A DNA stretch of 64,000 bases from Farysia itapuensis. Lineage: Eukaryota; Basidiomycota; Ustilaginomycetes; Ustilaginales; Ustilaginaceae. The position numbers and the translations under genes are program-made. The stretch spans positions 434,001 to 498,000 of the forward strand of contig JALBYC010000001.1 of assembly GCA_023212645.1 (NCBI GenBank), written 5' to 3'. Shown piece by piece: positions 35,824 through 45,318 of the stretch; positions within the stretch are counted from its first letter, which is position 1, and each line of letters opens with the position of its first letter. The notes beneath the pieces are model-generated. The model was given only the letters and a program-made list of their open reading frames with translations. It did no database searches and was not told where the DNA came from.

Positions 35824-36868
35824 TTTGTAGTCCATATCTGTACATTGTATCCAATTGCTAGCTTTCTGTATACCACGAAGAAGGAGTGCTGGATTGAAAA
35901 GTGGATCGGGATATGAAGCCCGATCGTTGCGATAAGATGGAGTCCCAACTTTTAGTTACCCCAAAAAAATCCAACTTCCGACACCCTGAGCGCGACAGGT
36001 ACAAGCTGTCTTGACGGTTTGCAGCCACTCGCTCAAGAAACTGGAAGCATGAATGAGACAGGTGTATGGCATGCTGTATGCTCACTTGCTGACCACACTG
36101 AGCATTGACGATGTGGGCCATCGATAAGATGAATACGGCACGGAAGTCATGCAAGATAGATAGCGTTGCTCTCTAACAGCCGACCGTCCCCGTGTCCGAA
36201 TTTCGTGTGGTCGCGTAGGCGACTCAGCGAATTTATGCAGCTGCCACTGAAATCGAGGAGCTCCTGGGGCCTGCGGGGAGGAAGCGACACTCGAGCTCGA
36301 GGGCGAGATAGGCGAGGCTGGAGCGTGCATGTGTCGGTCAGTTCTCGTCTGAACAATTCAAACCTTGCGACGTTACGACTGGCCGAATCCAAGCCGACAG
36401 CTGTCATGCGCCTTGGCGGAGAGCAAGCCAGGCTATGCTTGGCCTGCGCTCAGCAGACACGTCTGTGTCTGTCTGTCGTGTCCTAGGCGTATAGGGAAAA
36501 AAACTGAGTTCAAGTTCCTTCGCATTTCATCGGGTGCCTTTAAAGTATAAATTACAAACGTGGAATCTCCCTATTTTGAAAAATTTGTAATGGTTGCGTG
36601 TGCTCTTTCGCTACGGTATCGGCTTGGCCGCCTTGGACTGTGTGATCAACCACGCCGACTTTGGTCCATCACCTCCATCATCGGCAGCACGCTCGTCATC
36701 CGCCACTGCTGACCTTCTATCTACTGCTGCTTATCAGACACAGACACAGTGGTTCTGTACATTACTTGTGCGCAACCCAAAGCGCAGCTCACCGTTGTCA
36801 AAAGCGCGGGACCGGACACCATTGCTGCATTTTGACCCCTGTCGGCTTGGCGGTAGCCTGGCATAGTC
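35824..36868. other. Long intergenic region between MCM5 and the Spt23/Mga2 gene
   Basis: At 1045 bp this is the largest gap in the window. It should hold the MCM5 3' UTR and the promoter and leader of the Spt23/Mga2 gene. CTCTAACA is at 36171-36178. The last 300 bp before 36869 are AT-rich at 36540-36590 and contain an upstream ATG at 36590 opening a frame of about 40 codons, which could be a uORF if transcribed. A minus-strand frame at 35858-36154 is not convincing. No tRNA-like B box or repeat was recognised. Confidence 0.45.
36171..36178. promoter_or_regulatory. TGTTAGAG element in the MCM5-Spt23/Mga2 gap
   Basis: CTCTAACA on the + strand is about 690 bp before the Spt23/Mga2 ATG, so its target is unclear. 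Confidence 0.25.
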
Positions 36869-39800
36869 ATGTCTGCCAGCTTTGTGCCTTCGTCTAGATC
36901 GACCAGCAGCATTGGTGCGCCGTCCTATTCGCCGCCCAGTCTCACTACTTCTAGCAGTCCAACATCCAGCGACTCGACCGGCGACGAGGAGCTTCAATCC
37001 GCCACAAGGAAGCGCTCCGCGACTAGAACTGCTGGTCACACCGTAACAGCCAGCGTCGACAGCAACAAAGCCGGCTTCCAGCACTCGCTCAACAACGTCG
37101 GCTTCTCTCCCAGCATCTGGAGAGAAGAGTCGCATCCACCCTTGCTCTCTGGCATCAACAACACCGCCGTCCAGTCTCTTGACAAAGCCAGTCTTGAGAA
37201 CATGACCTTTGGCGCTTGGGATGGTGCCTTTGCCAATCTTGCTGTTCCCTCCAATGGCGACATGTCGATGGACATGGATCTGACCGCTAGCACCGATTAC
37301 GCCTTTTCCCCTTCGTCAGTTCAATCTCCTGCCTCGACCTCTTCTCATAACGCTGCCGCCAGTCTTTCCGGGGCAGCACTGGCACTGTCGCAAGACAGTC
37401 CGAGTGGGTCAGACCGAAAGACTGGTTTCGTCTCCACTGCACCATCCACCATTGCCAGCAACCAGAGCTTTGCCGGAAGCGGAGAAGACTCGGATGAGAA
37501 CTGGAATGGCAAGACAAAGGACAACGATGAGGCCATGTTTGACTCTTTTGTTCAAGCTGGCAGCTTTGCACCTTCCTTCAGCAATGGGGACAGTGCACCA
37601 AAGAGTCACTTCGCCTCCATGAACGTACCAGCAAATCAATCATCCACCATGTTGCCACCAGCGTCGTTGTCTAAGTCTACCTCGCCCTCTGCAAAAGCCA
37701 CGGACGGCGTCTTCAGCACTGCTTCGTCGCGGCGCAATTCGGGCGAGTCGTCAGAGCCTCGCAAACAAGCGGGCTCGTCTTCTGCGCGTCGCTTTGGGTC
37801 ACAGACTGCCGTTCACAGCAACAACCTGGACGCTGACTTGGGCTACTCGGCGTTGGACGTGGCGCATCCCAGTCGCGAGGGCCTCAAAGATCTTCAAGTG
37901 CATATCCACGGCGTGCCAATGCAGGGTGCCAAGTCGCGCGTCGAGACGCAAATTCGCATGAGGATCGAATTGGTGCGACCCAAGCCCTCCTCCACGGGTG
38001 GATGGGAGCGCATTGGCTCGTTCACCCACATCAAGTTGCCTCCCCTCAGCGGTACCAAACGCAAGTCCAAAAAGTACCAGAAGACCGATGTGCCCCCGGA
38101 GAAGACTCTGTTTGTTGACGCCACTGTCGTCAACGCAACTCCACCGCACGATCGGGTATTTGTTTGCAAGGGATGCCGTCAACGAGAGCGCAAAAGAGCT
38201 CACCGCAAGAAAGATCCGAAAGTTCCCATGGACCTCCAACCGACCGAGGAAGAGATCAAGAGTCTTGGCATTGATCCATCGGCTTCCGACGCCGTCGAAA
38301 GAACACAAGCTCGAATGGAAGAGGAAGAGAAGAAGCGAGTCGTGCTTTTCAATTGCGGTGACTATGTCGACTTTGAAGAAGGTGAGGCTGTTCTGCCGAC
38401 TCGCATCACCTGCTATTGTCGACATCACAAGGAGAAGGTTGGCTTTTGTGTCATCTTTACCATGCGTGATTGGCAGGGGAGGTTGATCGCAACCGGCTCG
38501 ACTCCTCCTATCATGATTACAGATGACCACAAATCCATGGGCATCGCCGCACAGGCCGCTCAGCTCGCGGCCTCCTCCAACACTGCCCAGTCCCACGGCG
38601 TAGTCAAGCAAGTGAACGGCACAAGTCCTCGAAGTCAAACTGAAGACAACTCCGGTCAGGTTTCCGCTAGCGGCAGCACTACCCCAAGCGGCATCGCCAA
38701 CGGAGATGGCGCGCCAAGACAACAACGCAAGGAGCGCTCCAAACCCTACGACGACAGTCGTCGTCGAAGGAACACGGCGACAAAGGAGCTCAACATGACT
38801 CCCTATGGCACTGGACAAAACACTCCCTCCGTCTCGGCAACATCTCCGCCACCTTCGGCTGCAAACAACACGAATGGAGTCGACTTTAGCTCAGCCGACT
38901 TCTGGAGCGCCTTTGCCGTTGGAAGCAATGCAATGGACGGGCTTGGAAGAAGCAACAGCACCAGCACTGGCATCAAGACGCCTGGCGAAGCATCTAGCAT
39001 TAGAAGCTCGCCTGCACCTGCCGCAAGCATGTTGGCAGCCGCGCCGCAATCCCAATTGACGCAGTCAGTGTCACCTGCATTACAAGCACATCTGGCTCAG
39101 GGCTCTCTTTCGCCAACTACTTTGCAGACCAATTTGCAAAGCCTACCGAACTTTGACCTGGAGGAGTTTTTCCGCAATGCCCAGGCCGGTGTTTCCAACG
39201 GCGTAGACTTTGCTCAGTTGATGGCCATGGCAGCCGCTGCGGCGCTTCCTGCTCATCTGCGACAGCCTTCATCAGCGGGAGTCGCTCCGCCACTGAGCAT
39301 GGGCAGCTTCTCACAAACAGGCTCTCCAGCGCCTTCAGGAGCAGAGCAAGCCAATGCACCCAAGATCTCGAAGCTGATTCCTGGAGAAGGTCCGACGAGT
39401 GGCGGTATCGAAGTCACCATTCTTGGAGAGAACTTTACTGAGGGCATCAGCTGTGTGTTTGGCGATGTACCAGCGTCCAACACCAAAGTTTGGGCAAGCA
39501 ATACGCTGGTCTGCATTCTGCCTCCTAGCTCGAGCCCCGGACCGGTGGTTGTCAGCTTAAAGTGCTTGCATAACGCCGTGCAGCCATCTTCTGCGAACGG
39601 TCCTCTACAACTTTTCACATATGTCGACACGACTGATCGGGCATTGATGGAGCTCGCTCTGCAAGTTGTCGGACTGCAAATGACTGGACAGATGCGATCA
39701 GCTCGCGAGGTGGCTATGCGAGTCGTGGGTACTGGAGGGGGTCAATCTGGTTTACCAACGTCGCTGCCCGGCAGTAGCGGTACGCAAGGAGCGCGCGAGG

Positions 39801-41371
39801 CTGTTGCGGGACTATTCACAGCCCGAGGACAGAGTTCGAACTTCCAGGACAGCGTTGTGCAATTCCTCTCCTTGCTTGACACGGATGTAGCGAATGCGGA
39901 AGGCCGAAGTGATGCCATCCGACTGGCAAACAAACAAGGCCACACGCTCCTTCACCTCGCAACCATGATGGGCTTCCACCGACTGGTGGAATTCTTGATC
40001 CGACGTGGATGTCCTCTGGACGCTAGAGATCGGAATGGAGCCACCGCATTGCATTTTGCGGCTATTCAAGGCCGTGTTGCCATCGCCCGTCTGTTGCTCA
40101 GGAGCGGAGCTCGAGATGATGTTGGTGATGCCAATGGCCTGTACGCCATTGACCTGGCGCGAGAATACGATCAGGTCGATCTGGAGATGATTCTCGACAA
40201 TACGAGCCGAACTGGTCACTGGCAGACTCGACGACTGACGTCCCATACGGCGTCACGAGTGCCATACGACGACCAGGACGAGTTGCTTTCGGACGATGTA
40301 AGCAGCGATGCCAGTCTATCGGATGTGGATGATGACAACGTCAGCACCAGCTGTGATGATTACAGCGAGGACAGCCTTTCCCTTACGGGCGAATGCGACA
40401 GTGAAAGCGAGGACGCAAGCGAGGAGCAAGAAGCACGACAAGCTGTCTCTGACCTGCCGGACCCCCTGATTGACGAAAAGACTCATCTGAAAGCTCTCGA
40501 GACGGCAGCGGTAGAAGAGAGCAGCCGACTCTCGTCCAAGGAGCAAGAAGCAGCTCTCGACGTTGCGGTTACAAAGTCGTGGTTGACCAAAGCTGGCGAC
40601 ACAGGTGTGGACTGGATGAACCGAAAGCTGTTACCCCAGACGGTGACGGACAGGTTTGCGCATTTGCATTTGCCGACAATGCCTCAGATTCCTCAGATGC
40701 CTGCGATCAGCGTATTCCACTTGGCTGCGCCAAGTATGCCGTCCATGCCCTGGTACGGCTCACCGCGAAGAGCCGAAGATTCGAATGACAAGGACGAGGT
40801 CAAGTCGGCGGAGGAGCACGGATGGGAGCAATTTGAACGCGGACGTCTTCAGACTCTGTGGCGCAGCATTGTGGAAGAGGGCGCGTGGGTGCTCAACCCT
40901 CTTTACTCGCCACCTCCCGCGTACGAGTCTGTCGCCGTTGCCAATGAGACTGACCCTGACGACGGCAACACCAAAGCGGCCGTGACTGACGATGCATCCT
41001 TTTGCTCGCCGTCAACGTCAGAGTGCGCAACACCTGTGGCCGGTCCTTCACGCCGATCATCGACCAAGCGACGGCCCACGGCCTCAGAATTTGGCCTTGC
41101 CACATCTCGACCCTCTTCGGCCTCTTCGACTACGAAACCACGCTCAGCACCAGTGTCTAGCACCAATTGCACTGTAACGAGACGCAGACCGGCTCCACGC
41201 ACCTTGCGGGACGATGCTATGCTGGTCTGGTTCTGGATCCCGGTTCTGCTGGTGGTTGGCATCCTGCTCCTCTTTTCCAAAAGCTCAAGCATTCTAAGCT
41301 ATGCGGATCTGATGAGCTACCTCGACCTCAATCTGCCTGCTGTGGGCAAGATCCGCGAGATTACTGAATGA
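36869..41371 (+). CDS. Membrane-anchored transcription factor of the Spt23/Mga2 family
   Basis: The protein is 1500 aa in one frame. Residues about 340-560 carry the conserved Spt23/Mga2 N-terminal block (VETQIRMRIELVRP, GSFTHIKLPPLSGTKRKSKK, FVCKGCRQRERKRAHRK, RITCYCRHHKEKVGFCVIF). An IPT/TIG immunoglobulin-like fold follows at about 830-925 (ISKLIPGEGPTSGGIEVTIL). Two ankyrin repeats lie at about 1020-1090 (GHTLLHLATMMGFHRLVEFL, NGATALHFAAIQGRVAIARL). A single transmembrane helix is near the C-terminus, about 1449-1470 (LVWFWIPVLLVVGILLLF). In yeast the precursor sits in the ER membrane, senses lipid packing and is released by the ubiquitin-proteasome system, with Rsp5 and Cdc48, to activate the OLE1 desaturase. 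The same order of domains suggests the same role. A long Ser-rich N-terminus precedes the DNA-binding part. Confidence 0.93.
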   Translation: MSASFVPSSRSTSSIGAPSYSPPSLTTSSSPTSSDSTGDEELQSATRKRSATRTAGHTVTASVDSNKAGFQHSLNNVGFSPSIWREESHPPLLSGINNTAVQSLDKASLENMTFGAWDGAFANLAVPSNGDMSMDMDLTASTDYAFSPSSVQSPASTSSHNAAASLSGAALALSQDSPSGSDRKTGFVSTAPSTIASNQSFAGSGEDSDENWNGKTKDNDEAMFDSFVQAGSFAPSFSNGDSAPKSHFASMNVPANQSSTMLPPASLSKSTSPSAKATDGVFSTASSRRNSGESSEPRKQAGSSSARRFGSQTAVHSNNLDADLGYSALDVAHPSREGLKDLQVHIHGVPMQGAKSRVETQIRMRIELVRPKPSSTGGWERIGSFTHIKLPPLSGTKRKSKKYQKTDVPPEKTLFVDATVVNATPPHDRVFVCKGCRQRERKRAHRKKDPKVPMDLQPTEEEIKSLGIDPSASDAVERTQARMEEEEKKRVVLFNCGDYVDFEEGEAVLPTRITCYCRHHKEKVGFCVIFTMRDWQGRLIATGSTPPIMITDDHKSMGIAAQAAQLAASSNTAQSHGVVKQVNGTSPRSQTEDNSGQVSASGSTTPSGIANGDGAPRQQRKERSKPYDDSRRRRNTATKELNMTPYGTGQNTPSVSATSPPPSAANNTNGVDFSSADFWSAFAVGSNAMDGLGRSNSTSTGIKTPGEASSIRSSPAPAASMLAAAPQSQLTQSVSPALQAHLAQGSLSPTTLQTNLQSLPNFDLEEFFRNAQAGVSNGVDFAQLMAMAAAAALPAHLRQPSSAGVAPPLSMGSFSQTGSPAPSGAEQANAPKISKLIPGEGPTSGGIEVTILGENFTEGISCVFGDVPASNTKVWASNTLVCILPPSSSPGPVVVSLKCLHNAVQPSSANGPLQLFTYVDTTDRALMELALQVVGLQMTGQMRSAREVAMRVVGTGGGQSGLPTSLPGSSGTQGAREAVAGLFTARGQSSNFQDSVVQFLSLLDTDVANAEGRSDAIRLANKQGHTLLHLATMMGFHRLVEFLIRRGCPLDARDRNGATALHFAAIQGRVAIARLLLRSGARDDVGDANGLYAIDLAREYDQVDLEMILDNTSRTGHWQTRRLTSHTASRVPYDDQDELLSDDVSSDASLSDVDDDNVSTSCDDYSEDSLSLTGECDSESEDASEEQEARQAVSDLPDPLIDEKTHLKALETAAVEESSRLSSKEQEAALDVAVTKSWLTKAGDTGVDWMNRKLLPQTVTDRFAHLHLPTMPQIPQMPAISVFHLAAPSMPSMPWYGSPRRAEDSNDKDEVKSAEEHGWEQFERGRLQTLWRSIVEEGAWVLNPLYSPPPAYESVAVANETDPDDGNTKAAVTDDASFCSPSTSECATPVAGPSRRSSTKRRPTASEFGLATSRPSSASSTTKPRSAPVSSTNCTVTRRRPAPRTLRDDAMLVWFWIPVLLVVGILLLFSKSSSILSYADLMSYLDLNLPAVGKIREITE

Positions 41372-41410
41372 ACAGCAATCTCTTTTTTTCCTGCTTTGTT
41401 TTGATACCTT

Positions 41411-41436
41411 GTAGTAGTAGTAGTAGCAGTAGTACT
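41411..41436. repeat. GTA trinucleotide microsatellite
   Basis: About seven interrupted GTA/AGC-type units lie 40 bp past the Spt23/Mga2 stop, in the 188-bp gap before the glyoxalase-like gene. A simple repeat only. Confidence 0.8.
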
Positions 41437-41559
41437 AGCGAAATCGTGATTTTCTGTTTGACATGGTCCGGTCGCGCTTTAATTGCATAGTAACACCAAA
41501 AAGGTCAGGGTCCTGTCTAATGACTCGCTAGTTCACATACATCCTCAAGCACAGCGGCG

Positions 41560-42818
41560 ATGGCGAGGGTAAAGTATCCAGCGTTGGACCACCTGGTGTT
41601 ACTGGTCAACGATCCGGTGACTGCTTCGGGGGGGATCTCACTTTTGCACCTGCACCGGCATAGGTCCAAGGGGGCAGCATCGCCGTTGGAGATGGCGATG
41701 GAGGTGTTTCGTGGGATTGGATTCCATGTTGTGCCCGGCGGGGTGCATGCGGATGGATTGACGTCGAATGCGTTGATCGTCTTTCCGGATGGGGTGTATA
41801 TCGAGCTTGTGCAGTTTGAAGCGGGGCCGGCAGAGGGGTCGGGGGAGGGGAGGGGGGAGTTTGAAGCGCGGAGACAGAAGCATTGGTGGTACGGGTGCAA
41901 GCCAGGCTGGATCGATTGGTGTCTGGCAGATGGTGTTAGTGATGGGGTGATTGAGGATATCAACAGCCATGCAGAGCAGTTGCGCGCCCAATCAGCCAGC
42001 AACATCGAACAGAACCCCAGCATGGCCGAGAGCGTCATCGCCCCGCGTCTGCTCTACCAGCCCCCCATCGAAGGCGGACGAGTCACGCCGCAAGGCACGC
42101 AAATCGCCTGGAAAGTCACCTTCCCCCACCCTCCTCACGGCCAAAACCACCTCGACAACACCACCGCCGCCGTCGAATCCCTGCCTATCGGAAACACGCG
42201 CTCTCACGTCCCCTTCTGGTGCTACGACGTGACTCCGCGCGAACATCGAGTACCACCTTCGTACGCTCTGCACGACAACAGATCGCCCGGAATCGCCCAA
42301 ATCACCCTGCTGTACGCACAAGATACACTACGAGCCTACCTCGATCTCAGCTTGAGCCTCAACCAGTCCATCGAACCAACCACCCTACCCATCTCGGCCG
42401 AATCCCAACTCATCCCGCACGAAATCCCGTACAAGTTACTCGAAACGCCGGTAGAGGAACACGGACGACCGCGCCACCCGCTCATCAAAGTCCTCGTCAA
42501 AGTCGCTGAAGACCCCGCCGACCTCAAGTGGATCGAAACACACGGCCAAGGCCTGTACGAGGTCGAAGTCTTCGGTACGTTGTTTGCCTACGTGGTTGCG
42601 TGGGGGGGAAAAAGTGAGAACTGACGTTTTGAACACCGGCGATACTAGTTGCAGCGGAAAAGTTGCCTTCTTCAGCGCCTCCGGATGGGATTGGTAAGTT
42701 GTCTTGGGTGCAAGAAAGGTGGGGGGGGCAGAAAAGAGACTGACATGAAACATGAACAGAACATACGACGTTTGAAGCAGGGTATGGTCGATTACGCCTT
42801 AGTCCGGTGTTGCATTAA
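41560..42818 (+). CDS. Glyoxalase-like domain protein (three exons)
   Basis: Exons are 41560..42574, 42655..42693 and 42760..42818, giving 370 aa. Introns of 80 and 66 nt start GTACGT and GTAAGT and end GCAG and ACAG; both split a codon after its first base. The unspliced frame would end at 42624 in low-complexity residues, whereas splicing restores a natural end (PPDGIEHTTFEAGYGRLRLS...). The N-terminus (YPALDHLVLLVNDP) is the first strand and His of a vicinal-oxygen-chelate fold, followed by FHVVPGGVHADGLTSNALIV and PDGVYIELVQF, matching the glyoxalase-like (Glyoxalase_3) family. Such proteins bind a metal with His/Glu and act on small carbonyl or aromatic substrates; the substrate here is unknown. 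Its TAA overlaps the stop of the opposing LIN1-like gene on one TTAA. Confidence 0.82.
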
Positions 42819-44338
42819 CGGCGGCGGCGAATATGTTTCTGTTGTAGGGTTTTGAATCGAAGCCATGGGTCTTTGGACTTCGCTCTTCGGACGAGGACGA
42901 GCTCGTTGTGTGTGCCAAAGTATCCCTCTGCTGCCCAAAGGGTGAGTTCGGGGTATGAAAAGGGTCCAAACACCTCTACGTCTGGCGCAACGCTGGTGCC
43001 AGACTCGTGCGCCATCTCCGCCAAGTATCCTGGTGTCCACCTGTACTCCCACGCCTCAACCGACGGTGTGGTCAGCCCAGCCGATGTAGCGGCAGATTCG
43101 GTGGTGGTGGTGGTGCTGCTACTTGATGGGGGGTCATACTGTGCTGCTGGATCGAATGTTTGTCGAACGAGGCCCGACTTGCGTACAGTCTGGAGCAGAG
43201 ATTCGTACGTCTCCTCGTACACGTCCAGCTGACCGAAGCGGGACATGAGGACGGAGCTGAGATGAGTCACTCTCTCGACCTCTTGCGCCGCTTTTGCCCG
43301 CTCCGTTTCCAATTCGACAGCATCATTACCGCTTGCTACTGCAGCTTTGGACTTGCGAAGTTCGGCCGCTCGTTTGCCGAGCCGCTGTAGCGTGCGCTGG
43401 ACGGTTTCACCACGCAGCATGTGGTGGGTGAGATTCTTGCGCACTTGGTCTTCGTCGCCGTCATCGCGTTCGGATTGGCGCTCCTTTTGGGCAGCCTCGC
43501 GCTCCCGTTGTTGCTGCGCAAGACGGGCCGCTCGAATCTTGCTCTTGCTGTACACACCCGATAGCCAGGCATCGTGGTGTGCTTGTGCATCCCGCTCGCC
43601 TTCGTGGTAGTTACCATCGGCGTCAAATCGCCCGGTTTTCAGTTCGTCAGTCACGTTGAAGCCGGTGATTTTCGGTGGTTTGGCACGTTTGCGCCGCCCG
43701 CGACGCAGGGGGGCGGGAAGAGGCGTGCCTCCCGGAGATGTCGGCGGTGTACGCTCATTATAAGCATTCAGGTCCGCAGTACCGTCGTCGTCATCATCGT
43801 CGGTTCCGCTGTCGGTTTCTTCAAGTTCGAGGTCCGGATCTGCCTCTTCGTCCGCAGAAGCCATGCCGTCGTCAAGCCCAGCTCGGGTGGTAGAACTAAA
43901 CTCTTGCCCAACATCCAGCTGCTCCAAGTCCAGAAACGTCGTTTCTGCCTTGCCCTCTTTGGCTTTCGCTTTTGCCTTGCCTTTGCTGCTCGGACTATCG
44001 TCCTCGCTCCCGGCGACGTCAAACATATCCTCGTCCTCCTCGTCATCGTTTTTGTGCTGTAGCGCCGGCTCGTCATCGTCATTGTCGTCAGAGGAGCTGT
44101 CTTCGCCCATGTCGTCCTGAGTGATTTGGCGTTTGCGTTGCCGACGGGTGCGACCATTGTGCTGCTGCTCGTCCAGTTCCGGGTCTCCATCGAAGAAGTC
44201 GGTTTCATCAGCACGGGGCTCGTCGATCCGCACCCGCTTTGTGCGCAACGACGATAACGATGATGATGAACCAGCGGTGGTGAGCGATGGGTCAGCTACA
44301 TGGTTGTTGCTCCCTTTCCGCTTGCCCACCTGTGACAT
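42815..44338 (-). CDS. GYF-domain U5 snRNP protein (Lin1/CD2BP2-like)
   Basis: The protein is 507 aa from ATG 44338 (MSQVGKRKG); two extra codons upstream begin with GTG. The N-terminal 200 residues are highly acidic (DDSSSDDNDDDEP type runs) with nuclear-localisation-like KRKRQ. The family block ITGFNVTDELKTGRFDADGN lies near residue 225, and a Lin1-type helix near 365 (VTHLSSVLMSRFGQLDVYEE). The GYF domain is at about 425-490 (WEYRWTPGYLAEMA, VFGPFSYPELTLWAAEGYF), including the GPF and W residues that bind proline-rich ligands. CD2BP2/Lin1 is part of the 20S U5 and U5/U4/U6 snRNP and binds Prp6 and SmB-type proline-rich tails in the nucleus. Its stop TAA (42817..42815) overlaps the opposing gene's stop. 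A TGTTAGAG element is about 100 bp upstream. Confidence 0.88.
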   Translation of the reverse strand: MSQVGKRKGSNNHVADPSLTTAGSSSSLSSLRTKRVRIDEPRADETDFFDGDPELDEQQHNGRTRRQRKRQITQDDMGEDSSSDDNDDDEPALQHKNDDEEDEDMFDVAGSEDDSPSSKGKAKAKAKEGKAETTFLDLEQLDVGQEFSSTTRAGLDDGMASADEEADPDLELEETDSGTDDDDDDGTADLNAYNERTPPTSPGGTPLPAPLRRGRRKRAKPPKITGFNVTDELKTGRFDADGNYHEGERDAQAHHDAWLSGVYSKSKIRAARLAQQQREREAAQKERQSERDDGDEDQVRKNLTHHMLRGETVQRTLQRLGKRAAELRKSKAAVASGNDAVELETERAKAAQEVERVTHLSSVLMSRFGQLDVYEETYESLLQTVRKSGLVRQTFDPAAQYDPPSSSSTTTTTESAATSAGLTTPSVEAWEYRWTPGYLAEMAHESGTSVAPDVEVFGPFSYPELTLWAAEGYFGTHNELVLVRRAKSKDPWLRFKTLQQKHIRRRR

Positions 44339-44437
44339 TCCCACGCCTTATGCTTACGTCGCTTGGTGAAGGGGAAGAAGCGTCTGAGCGCCTTCCCTCC
44401 GCCTGCGCCTCGTACCCTCGTTCTGCCAAAATTGCGA

Positions 44438-44445
44438 CTCTAACA
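44438..44445. promoter_or_regulatory. TGTTAGAG element of the LIN1-like gene
   Basis: CTCTAACA on + reads TGTTAGAG on the coding strand, about 100 bp before the ATG at 44338. Confidence 0.35.
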
Positions 44446-44494
44446 GGATTCCACCTCCGCGTTTCGCTGCGCTTGCTGCGATTGGCCCAGAACT

Positions 44495-44510
44495 CACACA
44501 CACACACACA
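44495..44510. repeat. CA dinucleotide repeat
   Basis: About eight CA units lie upstream of the LIN1-like gene. Simple repeat. Confidence 0.85.
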
Positions 44511-44778
44511 CTCGCGACGGGGGGAGAGGGGAAGAAGAAAGCCTTGATTCGCAGAAACAAGGGTGCGTGCAACATGGGACTAAAGAACAAATCCTAGAAG
44601 GGAATGCCAGATCCATATAGGCCAAAGTAAGAGCGTCCCCCCTCCCTAAAACAGGGGGCAAAGGAACGCCAAAAAAGCAGAAACGAAAGACGATATTAAC
44701 GCAGGCCAAGAACTCAGGAAGGAGATAGAGGGGGAAGGCAGGCCCCAGAGAACAAGCAGGGGGGCAGGGGTGGCAGTT

Positions 44779-45318
44779 TTAGGCCATGGTCATGGAAACG
44801 CCGTGGATGACGCCTTTGTCGAGTGGGGCCATTTTCCTAAACACACCCTTGGTGACGTCGATCCAGTCGGCGGTGCAGCCTGCACATCGATCAATTACGG
44901 TGACGATGGCGTCTTTGCCCGAGTGGTGGTCGGTGATTTTCACCCGGTCACCGCAGTTGAAGGGCGAATCAGCCGAGACGGCCGCAATCATCGAGTTGTC
45001 GTTTGGGTTTTTGTGGCCGGGGCAGCGCGGGTTTTTCAGCTGGTTGCCGCTGTAGTAGGTCACTTTGCCACTCTTGATCGATGTGCTTTTGTGATGGTGG
45101 TGTGCTTTCTGGTGATGCTTGCGGGTTTGCAGGGGAGCGACAACGTCGTCCATCACTGTGCGCACGTCGATGGTGGGCACTTCACGCTCGACGGCCGCCA
45201 CAACCGTCGATGCTGGCACGATCTCGGAGCGCGCCTCCATCCCAGGCAGGGCAGCACCAAACACGGCAGCACTGTTGAACAAAAGCGCAAGCGCTATCAA
45301 TACTGGAAATCTTGCCAT
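44779..45318 (-). CDS. Secreted double-psi beta-barrel protein (RlpA/loosenin/barwin-like)
   Basis: The protein is 179 aa from ATG 45318. An N-terminal signal peptide (MARFPVLIALALLFNSAAVF) probably ends near residue 22. A short pro-like region and a His/Lys-rich linker (KHHQKAHHHHK) precede the barrel at about 86-179: GKVTYYSGNQLKNPRCPGH, MIAAVSADSPFNCGDRVKI, IVTVIDRCAGCTADWIDVT, GVFRKMAPLDKGVIHGV. Four Cys in the barrel can form two disulfides. Asp residues in VIDRC and DWIDVT match those conserved in RlpA-like and expansin-related barrels. Fungal members loosen or bind cell-wall polysaccharides or are small secreted proteins of unknown activity; plant interaction is possible but not shown. 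A TATATA run lies about 215 bp upstream (45531-45538), with a GA repeat in the presumed leader. Confidence 0.85.
   Translation of the reverse strand: MARFPVLIALALLFNSAAVFGAALPGMEARSEIVPASTVVAAVEREVPTIDVRTVMDDVVAPLQTRKHHQKAHHHHKSTSIKSGKVTYYSGNQLKNPRCPGHKNPNDNSMIAAVSADSPFNCGDRVKITDHHSGKDAIVTVIDRCAGCTADWIDVTKGVFRKMAPLDKGVIHGVSMTMA

Larger units (their letters stand above)
44339..44778. promoter_or_regulatory. Intergenic region upstream of the LIN1-like gene
   Basis: These 440 bp hold CTCTAACA at 44438-44445 and a (CA)8 run at 44495-44510. The right half is purine-rich on the + strand and is the 3' flank of the secreted barrel protein. No gene is seen. Confidence 0.45.

Noticed and set aside
36590..36720. 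About 40-codon upstream frame before the Spt23/Mga2 start
   Set aside because: It is not known to be within the transcript and has poor residue character. Noted in the intergenic entry only.
37799..38818. 339-aa minus-strand frame opposite the Spt23/Mga2 gene
   Set aside because: It lies fully inside the most conserved part of the sense gene and shows no motif of its own.
41560..42624. Unspliced 354-aa version of the glyoxalase-like gene
   Set aside because: It reads through a GTACGT donor into Gly/Lys low complexity. Two introns with proper ends restore a longer, natural C-terminus.
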